Program-made: the position numbers and the translations under genes | The notes under the pieces: generated by a model | Told to the model about the DNA's origin: nothing | Database searches by the model: none | What the model saw: the letters and a program-made list of their open reading frames with translations, nothing else | In this document: one piece after another, positions 50,998 through 59,403 of the stretch | How the letters are laid out: each line of letters starts with the position of its first letter | How positions within the stretch are numbered: position 1 is the first letter of the stretch | Source: Candidatus Geothrix skivensis | Lineage (GTDB): Bacteria; Acidobacteriota; Holophagae; Holophagales; Holophagaceae | Assembly (NCBI GenBank): GCA_016721195.1 | Contig: JADKIO010000005.1 | Coordinates: 804,001-868,000, forward strand | Length of the DNA stretch: 64,000 bases | Reading direction: 5' to 3'

Positions 50998-51597
50998 ATG
51001 TTCGTGCACCAGCGCCAGGGGTCTCTGGAGGTGATCTGCGGCCCCATGTTCTCGGGCAAGTCGGAAGAGCTGATCCGCCGGATCAAGCGTGCCCTCATCG
51101 GCAAACAGCGGGTCCAGGTCTTCAAGCCGGCCCTGGATGATCGCTACGATATATCTGCCATTGCCAGCCACAGCCAGCGCAAGCACGAGGCCATCCCGGT
51201 GAAAAATACGGTGGAACTGGCTCGCCTCCTGGATCCTGAGGCCCAAGTGGTGGCCCTGGACGAGGTCCAGTTCATGGACGAGGGTCTGATTCCCATCATC
51301 GAGGATCTGGCCAACCGCGGCGTCCGGGTCATCGCTGGTGGCCTGGACCAGGATTCCAACGGCGAACCCTTCGGAATCATGCCGCTCCTGCTGGCTAAGG
51401 CCGAGTACGTCACCAAGCTCCAGGCCATCTGCATGGTCTGCGGCGCCCTGGCGGGCCGCACCCAGCGCATGGTGCAGACAGGTGGCCAGGTGCTGGTGGG
51501 CGCCGCCGAGGCCTACGAGGCCCGCTGCCGCCACTGCCATGAAGTGCCCCACGCCACCGGTGATCGGCTGCTGGAGGACCTTACCCAGGGGTCGTGA
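50998..51597 (+). CDS. tdk: Thymidine kinase
   Basis: Type II thymidine kinase of the nucleotide salvage path. The 199-residue protein has Walker A GPMFSGKSEELIRR, the DEVQF motif with the catalytic Glu, the substrate segment AIGLD-type loop (VIAGGLDQDSNGEPF) and a zinc site (CMVCG and CRHCH). It lies 9 nt after the DUF4388 gene, so salvage of thymidine sits in an operon of unknown-function genes. Confidence 0.95.
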   Translation: MFVHQRQGSLEVICGPMFSGKSEELIRRIKRALIGKQRVQVFKPALDDRYDISAIASHSQRKHEAIPVKNTVELARLLDPEAQVVALDEVQFMDEGLIPIIEDLANRGVRVIAGGLDQDSNGEPFGIMPLLLAKAEYVTKLQAICMVCGALAGRTQRMVQTGGQVLVGAAEAYEARCRHCHEVPHATGDRLLEDLTQGS

Positions 51598-51766
51598 TTT
51601 TCCAGATCGTCAAGCCAATGGGCGACATGACAGGCATCGAGGCCATGGACCGGGTTGAGTCCCTGGCGCCCCTTTGACGCGGCGGTAGACTTGGGCCCGG
51701 CGCGCTGCTGCAGCGCTGTTCAGAGGTTCAACCCGCCCGAGGCATCAGGGCATCCAGGAGGTCCCC

Positions 51767-52957
51767 ATGGCTGGCGCCTACGCCACCTTCACCCACATCA
51801 CCGACTACATGGGCCTGGAAGGCCTGCTGACCGACGAAGAGCGGATGATCCGGGAAACGGCCCGCAAGTTCATCAATGCGGAAGTGCTGCCCATCATCGA
51901 GAGGCATGCCCAGGACCAGACCTTCCCCAAGCACCTCATCCCCATGATGGGCGAACTGGGCTTCTACGGACCTTCCCTGCCCGAGGATTACGGGTGCATG
52001 GGCGTGTCGAACGTCGCCTACGGTCTGCTGATGTACGAGCTGGAGCGGGGCGACTCCGGCCTGCGCTCCTTCGCCTCTGTGCAGGGTAGCCTGGTCATGT
52101 GGCCCATCTACACCTACGGCAGCGAGGAGCAGAAGCGCCACTGGCTGCCCAAGCTGGCCACCGGGGAGAAGATCGGCTGCTTCGGCCTGACGGAGCCTGA
52201 CTTCGGCTCCAACCCTGGCGGTATGCTCACCCGGGCCGTGCGGGAACCCGGCGGCAAGTGGCGCCTCAACGGCACCAAGATGTGGATCACGAACGGCACG
52301 GTGGCTGATGTGGCCGTGGTGTGGGCCCAGACGGAGGACGGCATCCGTGGCTTCCTGGTGGAGAAGGGCACGCCCGGCTTCAGTGCCCCTGAGATGAAGG
52401 GCAAGTGGAGCCTGCGGGCCTCGACCACCTCCGAACTGGTGCTGGAGGACGTCCTCGTGGACGAGGCCAAGTCCCTGCTTCCCAACGTCAAGGGCTTGAA
52501 GGGGCCCCTGGGCTGCCTCACCCAGGCCCGCTTTGGCATCGCCTGGGGTGTGCTGGGCGCTGCCGATGCCTGCTACCAGTGCGCCCTGGACTACGCCAAG
52601 AGCCGCATCCAGTTCGATCGGCCCATCGCGGGCTTCCAGCTCCAGCAGGAGAAGCTGGCCTGGATGGTCACAGAGCTCACCAAGGGCCAGTTGCTGGCCC
52701 TCCAGCTGGGTCGCCTCAAGGACGCCAAGACCTACAGCACCGCCCAGGTCTCCATGGCCAAGATGAACAACGTGAACATGGCCCTCGAGATCTGCCGCAA
52801 GGCCCGCACCATCCTGGGCGCCAACGGCATCCTCGACGAGTATCCCATCATGCGGCACATGGCCAACCTCGAGAGCGTTTACACCTACGAGGGCACGCAC
52901 GACATGCACACCCTCATCATCGGCCAGGAAGTGACTGGGATCCCGGCCTACCGCTAA
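51767..52957 (+). CDS. Glutaryl-CoA dehydrogenase-like acyl-CoA dehydrogenase
   Basis: FAD acyl-CoA dehydrogenase of 396 residues. The catalytic-Glu region YEGTHDMHTLIIGQEVTG matches the glutaryl-CoA dehydrogenase form, and the substrate Arg region LRSFASVQGSLVMWPIYTYG and GCFGLTEPDFGSNPGG do too. It would decarboxylate glutaryl-CoA to crotonyl-CoA in lysine or aromatic breakdown, or in a non-decarboxylating variant. AGGAGG precedes ATG. No other genes of such a pathway are adjacent, so the assignment rests on sequence alone. It ends before a strong hairpin shared with uspA. Confidence 0.88.
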   Translation: MAGAYATFTHITDYMGLEGLLTDEERMIRETARKFINAEVLPIIERHAQDQTFPKHLIPMMGELGFYGPSLPEDYGCMGVSNVAYGLLMYELERGDSGLRSFASVQGSLVMWPIYTYGSEEQKRHWLPKLATGEKIGCFGLTEPDFGSNPGGMLTRAVREPGGKWRLNGTKMWITNGTVADVAVVWAQTEDGIRGFLVEKGTPGFSAPEMKGKWSLRASTTSELVLEDVLVDEAKSLLPNVKGLKGPLGCLTQARFGIAWGVLGAADACYQCALDYAKSRIQFDRPIAGFQLQQEKLAWMVTELTKGQLLALQLGRLKDAKTYSTAQVSMAKMNNVNMALEICRKARTILGANGILDEYPIMRHMANLESVYTYEGTHDMHTLIIGQEVTGIPAYR

Positions 52958-52969
52958 AGGTTGGTGCTG

Positions 52970-53007
52970 GCGCAGAAAAGCGGGCCATCCGGCCCGCTTT
53001 TCTGCGC
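52970..53007. terminator. Bidirectional 17-bp hairpin, GCDH-like / uspA
   Basis: Arms GCGCAGAAAAGCGGGCC (52970-52986) and GGCCCGCTTTTCTGCGC (52991-53007) pair perfectly around ATCC. It lies between the convergent dehydrogenase and UspA genes and so can end both transcripts. The stem carries A and T tracts but no T-run follows. Same GCGCAGAA end as the hairpin at 42359. Confidence 0.8.
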
Positions 53008-53026
53008 ATGGGTGAAGACGGCCTAG

Positions 53027-53455
53027 TTACTTTGCCTTCTCCGTCCGCACCACCAGCACGTCGCAGGGCGCGAGCCGCACCACCCGCGCGGCCGTGCTGC
53101 CGAAGAGGAGGCGCTCCAGGGTGGAGTGCCCCACCTGGGCCACCACCAGCAGGGTCTGGGGGTCGGCCTCGGAAACCAGTTCCTCGGCGGGCCCGCCCCA
53201 TTTCACGATGACCGTGCCCCCGGCATAGGGCTGGACCCAGGCCTCCAGTTGTTCCCGGGCGTGGTCTTCCATGGTGTGGAGCCAGGCTGGATCAGGCAAG
53301 GCGATTTGGGCCTCCGGCAGCATGGGAGCGGGGGGCTGCAGCACGTGCATGGCCACCAGGGGCACGGCGCACTGCTTGGCCCAGCTGCCGGCCCGCTCCA
53401 GGGCCTGCTTCGAGGCTTCCGAGAAATCCACACCCACCAGCACCCTCGTGATCAT
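53027..53455 (-). CDS. Universal stress protein (UspA family)
   Basis: A 142-residue single-domain UspA. The opening RVLVGVDFSEASKQALERAG, the central loop LLVVAQVGHSTLERLLFGST and the closing VRLAPCDVLVVRT are the ATP-binding-type signature (G-2x-G-9x-G-S/T), so it probably binds ATP. ATG at 53455. It converges with the glutaryl-CoA dehydrogenase-like gene and is divergent from the pirin operon, sharing the intergenic region with its promoter. Confidence 0.92.
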   Translation of the reverse strand: MITRVLVGVDFSEASKQALERAGSWAKQCAVPLVAMHVLQPPAPMLPEAQIALPDPAWLHTMEDHAREQLEAWVQPYAGGTVIVKWGGPAEELVSEADPQTLLVVAQVGHSTLERLLFGSTAARVVRLAPCDVLVVRTEKAK

Positions 53456-53528
53456 GGCGACCCCCGTTTGGACACCCCAAAGATAAGGCCATGGTCGTCA
53501 ATTGGCGGGTGAAATGTTCGACTCGGAC

Positions 53529-53556
53529 TTGAAATAAGAGTTGCAACATCTATAAT
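53529..53556 (+). promoter_or_regulatory. Near-consensus sigma70 promoter for the pirin operon
   Basis: TTGAAA (53529-53534) and TATAAT (53551-53556, a perfect -10) are separated by 16 nt. The expected start of transcription (about 53563) is only about 10 nt before the pirin ATG, so the leader is just long enough to hold the GGAGG ribosome site at 53564-53568. This is the best-defined promoter in the window. Confidence 0.8.
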
Positions 53557-53572
53557 GACCTGTGGAGGCACC

Positions 53573-54271
53573 ATGATCACCCTGCGGCCTGCAGCATCCC
53601 GGGGCCACGCCGATTTCGGCTGGCTGGACACCCACCACACCTTCTCCTTCGGCGACTACTTCGAGCCCGACCACGAGCGGTTTCGCGCCCTGCGGGTGCT
53701 GAACGAGGATCGGGTCGCTCCCGGCAAGGGCTTCGGAACCCATGGGCACCGGGACATGGAGATCCTGACCTGGGTGCTGTCGGGGGCCCTGGAGCACCGG
53801 GACAGCCTGGGCACCCACGGCATCATCCGGCCCGGTGAGGCCCAGGTCATGAGCGCCGGCACGGGCATCCGCCACAGCGAGTTCAACGCCTCGGCCACCG
53901 AATCGGTGCACTTCCTCCAGATCTGGATCCTGCCGGAGCGACAGGGCCTGGCGCCGCGCTATGACCAGGTTGCCTTCGCCGACGGCGATTTCCGGAATCG
54001 CCTGCAGCTCATCGCCAGCCCTGATGGTGCGCAAGGCTCGGTGAAGCTGTTCCAGGATGTGAGAGTCTCCATCGCCCGGCTGGACCCGGGCCGAGAGGTG
54101 GGACTCGAGCTCCTGCCCGGACGCGCCGGTTTCCTTCAGGTGAGCCTGGGTTCGTTGGTGGTGAACGGCGTCGCCATGCATGCCGGGGACGGCGCGCGCA
54201 TCGAAGGGGAACCCTCCCTCCGCGTGACGGCAGGGGACCCTTCCGAATTCCTGTTCTTCGATCTCGCCTGA
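53573..54271 (+). CDS. Pirin-family protein
   Basis: Cupin-fold protein of 232 residues, pirin type, probably a quercetin-dioxygenase-like metal protein. The motif GTHGHRDMEILTWVLSGALEH supplies the metal ligands (two His), followed by AGTGIRHSEFN with a third His. ATG at 53573 sits behind GGAGG; an earlier ATG at 53555 lies within the -10 box and cannot be used if the promoter is right. It is followed 10 nt later by a second pirin. Confidence 0.9.
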   Translation: MITLRPAASRGHADFGWLDTHHTFSFGDYFEPDHERFRALRVLNEDRVAPGKGFGTHGHRDMEILTWVLSGALEHRDSLGTHGIIRPGEAQVMSAGTGIRHSEFNASATESVHFLQIWILPERQGLAPRYDQVAFADGDFRNRLQLIASPDGAQGSVKLFQDVRVSIARLDPGREVGLELLPGRAGFLQVSLGSLVVNGVAMHAGDGARIEGEPSLRVTAGDPSEFLFFDLA

Positions 54272-54281
54272 GGAGGTGCCC

Positions 54282-55148
54282 ATGATCAGCAGACCCGTCC
54301 ACTCCCTGGTTCCCGGTCAGCCCACCCAGGATGGCAACCGCGTGCCCCTCACCCGCCTGGTGCCCGGTCGGGGCCAGCGCGGGGACGAGGCCTTCCGGGC
54401 CATGGACCCCTTCCTGCTCATGGACCACTTCGGCCCCATGGTGCTGCCCCCGGGCACGGACGCGGGCTTCCCGCCCCACCCTCACCGGGGCTTCCAGACG
54501 CTCACCTACCTCATCCAGGGCGCTTTCCGGCACCGGGACAGCACCGGCGGTTCCGGCCTGCTGCGGCCCGGGGGCGCCCAGCTCATGAATGCCGGTTCGG
54601 GCATCGTCCACGAGGAGATGCCGGTGCCCGAGCAACTGGAGGCTGGCGGTCCCATCGAAGGGGTGCAGCTCTGGATCAACCTGCCGAAGGCGGACAAGGG
54701 AAGCCAGCCCGGCTACACCGACCTGCAGCCCGAGAGCCTGCCCTGGACGGCCCTTCCCGGTGGCCGCATCCGAGTGCTGGCGGGCACCTGGGCGGGCGTG
54801 ACGGGGCCCGCCCAGACCCCCGCGACCATCGCCTATGCCCACCTGGAACTGGAACCCGGGGCCCGGTTCGAGCAGCCCCTTCCTGCAGGCTGGACCGCCG
54901 CGGTGGTTCCCCTGCAGGGCAGGGTCCGCATCGCGGGCACAGAGGTTCCCGCCGACACCGTGGCCCTCCTGGGAGATGGAGAATCCCTGGCCCTGGAAGC
55001 GGTGGCCGCCGCCAGCCTCATGCTCCTGGCGGGGGAGCCCCTCCAGGAGCCCATCGCCCACTACGGTCCCTTCGTCATGAACACCCGGGAGGAGATCGAG
55101 CAGGCGGTCCTCGACTACCAGCAGGGGCGCATGGGGCACCTGGACTGA
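54282..55148 (+). CDS. Pirin-family protein, second copy
   Basis: A 288-residue pirin with the fuller family pattern FPPHPHRGFQTLTYLIQGAF (two metal His) and AGSGIVHEEMP (His and Glu). AGGAGG lies 5 nt before ATG at 54282; GTG at 54276 would put the start inside it. Longer than the first pirin by an added C-terminal cupin half. Two pirins in tandem with different metal-ligand sets may have different substrates or partners. A hairpin (55162-55178) follows. Confidence 0.92.
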   Translation: MISRPVHSLVPGQPTQDGNRVPLTRLVPGRGQRGDEAFRAMDPFLLMDHFGPMVLPPGTDAGFPPHPHRGFQTLTYLIQGAFRHRDSTGGSGLLRPGGAQLMNAGSGIVHEEMPVPEQLEAGGPIEGVQLWINLPKADKGSQPGYTDLQPESLPWTALPGGRIRVLAGTWAGVTGPAQTPATIAYAHLELEPGARFEQPLPAGWTAAVVPLQGRVRIAGTEVPADTVALLGDGESLALEAVAAASLMLLAGEPLQEPIAHYGPFVMNTREEIEQAVLDYQQGRMGHLD

Positions 55149-55161
55149 AGTAGCAGCAAGG

Positions 55162-55178
55162 CTTCGGCAAGGCCGAAG
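55162..55178. terminator. Small hairpin after the pirin operon
   Basis: CTTCGGC / GCCGAAG (7 bp) around AAG, 14 nt after the second pirin and 25 nt before the next start. No T-run; a weak terminator or leader hairpin. Confidence 0.35.
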
Positions 55179-55203
55179 AGATGGCATTCCCCGGACGGTC
55201 CCC

Positions 55204-56778
55204 ATGCCCCACCCAGCCAGCCCGAACCCCGCGGATGGCAACCTCAGCGGCGGTTCCACCTCATTCATCCAGGATCTCGCCGGACTGGAGACCGTGGTCA
55301 ACCGCTCGGCTGCGGGTGCCGCCCGTACCTCCGTCCGGGTGCAAAGCCTGGCCCGGGAGATCGATCAGATCCTCAGCAGCACCCGCTCCATGCAGGCCAC
55401 CCTGGAAGGGCTGGGGGGCAGCATTTCCCAGGCTGCGGCTTCGGCCGAAGAGGGGGCCGAATCCACCCGCCACATGGCGGACCTCACCCGCCAGGGTCGC
55501 CAGGAAAGCGACCAGGCCGTGGCCACGGTCCGCCAGCTTCAGGAACAGACCGCGGTGACCGCCGAGCGGCTGGCATCCCTCATGGAGCACATCTCCAAGG
55601 TGAACGAGGTCTCCCTGGTGATCGGCGAGATTGCAGACCGCACGGGGATGCTCAGCCTCAACGCGGCCATCGAGGCGGCCCATGCGGGGGCTGCGGGCCG
55701 GGGGTTCGCGGTGGTGGCCGACGAGGTCCGCAAGCTGGCCGATCGCACCAGCCGGCAGACCCAGGAGATCGCAGCCCTGCTGGAGGCCATCCGGAAGGAT
55801 CTGGAACCGGCCCGGGAGGCCATGAACCAAAGCCTGGGTCTGGCCTCCGACACCAGGAACCAGGTGGAGGCGGTGGAGCAGCGGCTCTCCGATATCGCTG
55901 AACTGGCCGAATCCACTGCGGGACACGTGTCCAGCCTGGCCCACACGGCTGCGGAGGAACGGGCCGCGGCCCAGGCCCTGGTGGAGGCTTCGACCCAGCT
56001 GCTGGCGTCCACCCAGTCCCTCAAGGCCGGCGCTGAAGCGGTTGCCCAGGATGCCTTCAGCGTGTCCTCCCTCACCGAGGAGGGACACCGTCACCTGGCG
56101 GCCTACGACACCGGCTCGCTCTTCCATCGTGCCCTGGGACTGTCGCGCGACCTGGTCGGAACCAGCGTGAAGATCCTCGAATCCAATGTTTCCAAAGGAA
56201 AGCTCAAGGAATCCGAACTCCTGGCCTTGGACTACCGCGACATTCGCGGACCGGATATCCACAGCCTTTCCCAGTTCTTCAAGGTGCTTCGGGTGCCACC
56301 GGAGGGATTCACGCCGCCCAAGTTCCGGACCGCCTATGACGCCCTGGTGGAGCGGCCGCTGCAGGAAGCCTTCGACCGGGTCCTGGAGTTGGAGCCCCGG
56401 TTGACCTTCGCGCTGATCATCGATCTCAACAGCTACGCCCCTTCCCACAACCAGCGCTTCACCCAGGACTGGACTGGCCAGGCCGACAGGGACCTGGCGG
56501 GCAACCGCGTCAAGCGGTTCTTCACGGACAACCGGGTGCTGGTGCGGGGCGCGCGGCACGGGCTGGGCGAGGCGGCCGAAGCCCTGCCGGACCGGGCCTC
56601 CCGGCGGGACTTCGAGCGGGTCGCCGATCTTTCCGAACAGGCTTCGAACCCCCAGGACTTCCTGGTTCAGACCTACGCTCGGGACACCGGTGCCATCATC
56701 ACCGTGCTCACCTTGCCCCTCCACGTCTGCGGGCAGCGCTATGGTGTGAGCCTGCTGGGCTGGTCCAGCGAAGGTTGA
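55204..56778 (+). CDS. Soluble methyl-accepting-type signalling protein, inverted layout
   Basis: A 524-residue protein with no membrane segment. The N-terminal 300 residues are a chemoreceptor signalling domain: a heptad-repeat coiled coil and the tip region IGEIADRTGMLSLNAAIEAA, then GRGFAVVADEVRKLADRT. The canonical Q in IADQTN is R here, and other tip residues are kept. The C-terminal 200 residues (FEPRLTFALIIDLNSYAPSH, then TFVQTYARDTGA-like region) read as a Cache-like or related sensor domain, so sensing follows signalling, the reverse of usual receptors. The sensor ends in a hydrophobic strand. No chemotaxis genes are adjacent. Ends 1 nt before convergent rarA. Confidence 0.82.
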   Translation: MPHPASPNPADGNLSGGSTSFIQDLAGLETVVNRSAAGAARTSVRVQSLAREIDQILSSTRSMQATLEGLGGSISQAAASAEEGAESTRHMADLTRQGRQESDQAVATVRQLQEQTAVTAERLASLMEHISKVNEVSLVIGEIADRTGMLSLNAAIEAAHAGAAGRGFAVVADEVRKLADRTSRQTQEIAALLEAIRKDLEPAREAMNQSLGLASDTRNQVEAVEQRLSDIAELAESTAGHVSSLAHTAAEERAAAQALVEASTQLLASTQSLKAGAEAVAQDAFSVSSLTEEGHRHLAAYDTGSLFHRALGLSRDLVGTSVKILESNVSKGKLKESELLALDYRDIRGPDIHSLSQFFKVLRVPPEGFTPPKFRTAYDALVERPLQEAFDRVLELEPRLTFALIIDLNSYAPSHNQRFTQDWTGQADRDLAGNRVKRFFTDNRVLVRGARHGLGEAAEALPDRASRRDFERVADLSEQASNPQDFLVQTYARDTGAIITVLTLPLHVCGQRYGVSLLGWSSEG

Positions 56779-58167
56779 TTAGAGCGGCCTGGCTTCAAGC
56801 TTCCGCTCCAGGGTGAAGTGGCCGGCGGCCAGCTTGCCGATGGCCCGAGCCAGGGCCTCGCGGCTGCAGGAGAGCTCGGCGCTCCAGACCTCCAGGGGCA
56901 GCTCGCCGCCCTCAGGATGGGTGCCTAACCAGGCCTGCCACAGGGCCGCAAGGGCCTCCGCAGCGGGCTCCTGGCGGTCCCGCCAGCCGCGCTCCTGGGG
57001 CCGCCGGGGCTCGTAGAACGTGGTGCCGCGCAGCTTGTCCGGCAGGAAGCTCTGCTCCCGCCCGTAGTCGTCGTGGGAGTAGTGGTAGCCCGCGCCGCGG
57101 CCGGCCTTGCGGGCCGTGGCGGTATGGGCATCGCGGATGGCCTCGGGGATGGGAGCATCCTCGGCGGCCAGGGCCGCATCCACCGCCAGGATGGTGGCGT
57201 TGCTCTTGGGCGCGTTGGCCACGTAGATGATGGCCTGGGCCAGGGGGATGCGGGCCTCGGGCCAGCCGATCTGCTCCACGGCGCGGCTGGCGGCTTCGCA
57301 CAGGATGAAGGCCTGGGGATCGGCATTCCCCACATCCTCGGCGGCGCAGACCATGAGGCGCCGGGCGATGAAGCGGGGATCCTCGCCGCCACGGATCATG
57401 CGGCTCAGGTAGTAGAGGGCCGCATCGGCATCCGAGCCCCGCAGGCTCTTCTGGAAGGCGCTGGCCAGGTCGTAGTGGCCGTCGGCGCGATCGAACATCA
57501 TGCGGCCGCCCAGGGCGCCCTGGAGCGATTCCAGATCCGGATCCGGCATCTCCATCCAGGTTTCCAGTCCCGAGAGCGCCGAGCGCAGATCGCCGCCGGC
57601 CCAGTTCGAAAGCCACTCGAACACGTCCGCAGGTTTCGGCTCACCCACCTTTTCCTTGGCCCAGGCCCGCTCGAGCACCTGCCGGATGTGGGCGGGCTCC
57701 AGGGCCTTGAGGGCGATGAGCTGGCAGCGGCTGCGCAGGGCGGGGTTCAGGTAGAAGGCCGGGTTCTCGGTGGTGGCACCGATGAGGATGGCCTCGCCGC
57801 GCTCGAGGAAGGGCAGCAGGATGTCCTGCTGGGCCCGGTTGAAGCGGTGGATCTCGTCCAGGAACACCACCGGAGGCACCGTGCGGAAGAGCGGCATCTC
57901 GCGGCTGTCCGCCAGGAACTTCTTCAGCTCGGCGGCGCTGCCACTGGCCCCGGAGAACTCCATGAACCCGTGGCCCGTGGCCTCCGCCAGGATCCGCGCC
58001 AGGGTGGTCTTCCCGGTGCCCGGCGGTCCCCACATCACCATGGAAGGCAGGCGGCCCCCCGCCGTGAGCCGGGTCAGGGCGCCCCTGGGGCCCAGCAGAT
58101 GGGCCTGGCCCACCACCTGGTCGAGGGTGGCGGGGCGGAGGCGTTCGGGAAGGGGGATGTGGGACAT
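56779..58167 (-). CDS. rarA: Replication-associated recombination protein RarA
   Basis: AAA+ ATPase of the RarA/MgsA/WRNIP1 family acting at stalled forks. The 462-residue protein has Walker A GPPGTGKTTLARILAEATG, Walker B LDEIHRFNRAQQD, sensor ATTENPAF and the C-terminal family segments GGEDPRFIARRLMVCAAEDVG and TFYEPRRPQERGW. ATG at 58167 is divergent from the alanyl-tRNA editing gene (45 nt apart). It ends 1 nt from the end of the chemoreceptor-like gene. Confidence 0.95.
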   Translation of the reverse strand: MSHIPLPERLRPATLDQVVGQAHLLGPRGALTRLTAGGRLPSMVMWGPPGTGKTTLARILAEATGHGFMEFSGASGSAAELKKFLADSREMPLFRTVPPVVFLDEIHRFNRAQQDILLPFLERGEAILIGATTENPAFYLNPALRSRCQLIALKALEPAHIRQVLERAWAKEKVGEPKPADVFEWLSNWAGGDLRSALSGLETWMEMPDPDLESLQGALGGRMMFDRADGHYDLASAFQKSLRGSDADAALYYLSRMIRGGEDPRFIARRLMVCAAEDVGNADPQAFILCEAASRAVEQIGWPEARIPLAQAIIYVANAPKSNATILAVDAALAAEDAPIPEAIRDAHTATARKAGRGAGYHYSHDDYGREQSFLPDKLRGTTFYEPRRPQERGWRDRQEPAAEALAALWQAWLGTHPEGGELPLEVWSAELSCSREALARAIGKLAAGHFTLERKLEARPL

Positions 58168-58212
58168 GGCGACCCCTCCAGCCTATCAGCCCGCCTGTGC
58201 TAGGCTCCCCGC

Positions 58213-59400
58213 ATGCCCCAGCTTTCCGCCTACGAACGCGATCCCTATGCCGCCTCTCTGGAGACCCGCGTCCTGCGCATGGGCGAAGAGAAGGGTAGGC
58301 CCTTCGCCGTCCTCGAGGACACGGTCTTCTACCCGGAGGGGGGCGGCCAGCCCTGCGACTTCGGCACCGTGAATGGCGCGGCGGTGGTGGATGTCCAGAA
58401 GCGTGAAGGCGAGATCCGGCACTACCTGGGCGCCACCCTTGCCCAAGGTCCGGCTTCGCTGAGGTTGGACTGGGCCCGCCGCTTCGACCACATGCAGCAG
58501 CACACCGGCCAGCACCTGCTCACGGCCCTGGCCCAGGACCGGTTCCAGTGGGCGACCACGGCCTTCCATCTGGGGGCGTCGGTCTGTGACATCGAGCTTT
58601 CTTGTCACTCCATGTCGCTGCGCGACATGGAGCAATTGGAAGAGGCCGTCGCCGCCGAGATCCGCGCCTGCCGGGAGGTGACGGCCCGCTGGGTGAGCGC
58701 CGAGGCCTACGCCCAGGAGGCGGTGCGCTCCCGGGGCCTTCCCGAGGGCCACACCGGCGACATCCGCCTGGTGCAGATCACGGGGCTGGACCTGAACACC
58801 TGCGGTGGCACCCATCTGCAGCACACCGGCGAGCTCGAAACCCTCAAGCTGTTGGGCACCGAAAGCATCCGTGGGGGTACGCGCCTTTTCTATGTGGCCG
58901 GAAGGCGCGCCAGGCTGCGCCTGGACGCGCATGAAAAGCGCAATGCGACGCTGCGGACACTGCTGGGTGCCCCGGATGATGAGCTCCTTCCCGCCCTGCA
59001 GATCAAGCTGGACCAGCTTCTGGCCCTGGAGCGCCGCAGCCGGAAAATGGAAGAAGAGCTGGCCGAGTACCAGGCCGCGGCCCTGGCCGCCCAGCCCGGT
59101 GGTCTGGTGGAGGCCCACCTCGAAGGCCGGGACATGGCCTACCTGCAGAAGCTGGCCCGGGGCATCCTCACGGCGGCTCCCGCCAAGGCCGTGTTCCTCA
59201 CTGCCGATGTTGGCGGACCAGGGATCTTCCTGCTGAGCGCAGGGGCAGCCTCTTCCCTCGATGTGCCCACCGCCGGGAAAGCCGTGGCCACGATCCTGGC
59301 CGCCAAGGGAGGCGGCTCGGGCCAGAGCTTCCAGGGCAAGGCGTTGAGCCTGGCGGCCCGGGCTGAAGCCCTGCTCCGGCTCCGGGCTACCGAGGGCTGA
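58213..59400 (+). CDS. Alanyl-tRNA editing protein (AlaX type) with DHHA1 tail
   Basis: Free-standing editing domain that hydrolyses mischarged Ser- or Gly-tRNA-Ala. The 395-residue protein has the zinc ligands HTGQH (in MQQHTGQHLL) and CGGTH (in LNTCGGTHLQ), and a C-terminal DHHA1 region (GGSGQSFQGKA) like the tail of AlaRS. The AlaRS catalytic domain is absent, so it is an AlaX-L form. It is divergent from rarA and followed by an alpha/beta-hydrolase and a cysteine desulfurase gene, an order with no obvious common pathway. Confidence 0.93.
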   Translation: MPQLSAYERDPYAASLETRVLRMGEEKGRPFAVLEDTVFYPEGGGQPCDFGTVNGAAVVDVQKREGEIRHYLGATLAQGPASLRLDWARRFDHMQQHTGQHLLTALAQDRFQWATTAFHLGASVCDIELSCHSMSLRDMEQLEEAVAAEIRACREVTARWVSAEAYAQEAVRSRGLPEGHTGDIRLVQITGLDLNTCGGTHLQHTGELETLKLLGTESIRGGTRLFYVAGRRARLRLDAHEKRNATLRTLLGAPDDELLPALQIKLDQLLALERRSRKMEEELAEYQAAALAAQPGGLVEAHLEGRDMAYLQKLARGILTAAPAKAVFLTADVGGPGIFLLSAGAASSLDVPTAGKAVATILAAKGGGSGQSFQGKALSLAARAEALLRLRATEG

Positions 59401-59403
59401 TCC

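Noticed and set aside
51661..51690. Sigma54-like TGGCGC sequence upstream of the dehydrogenase
   Set aside because: The downstream GC dinucleotide at the required spacing is missing.
53555..53572. ATG at 53555 as pirin start
   Set aside because: It lies within the TATAAT box; the ATG at 53573 has GGAGG and the right homology.
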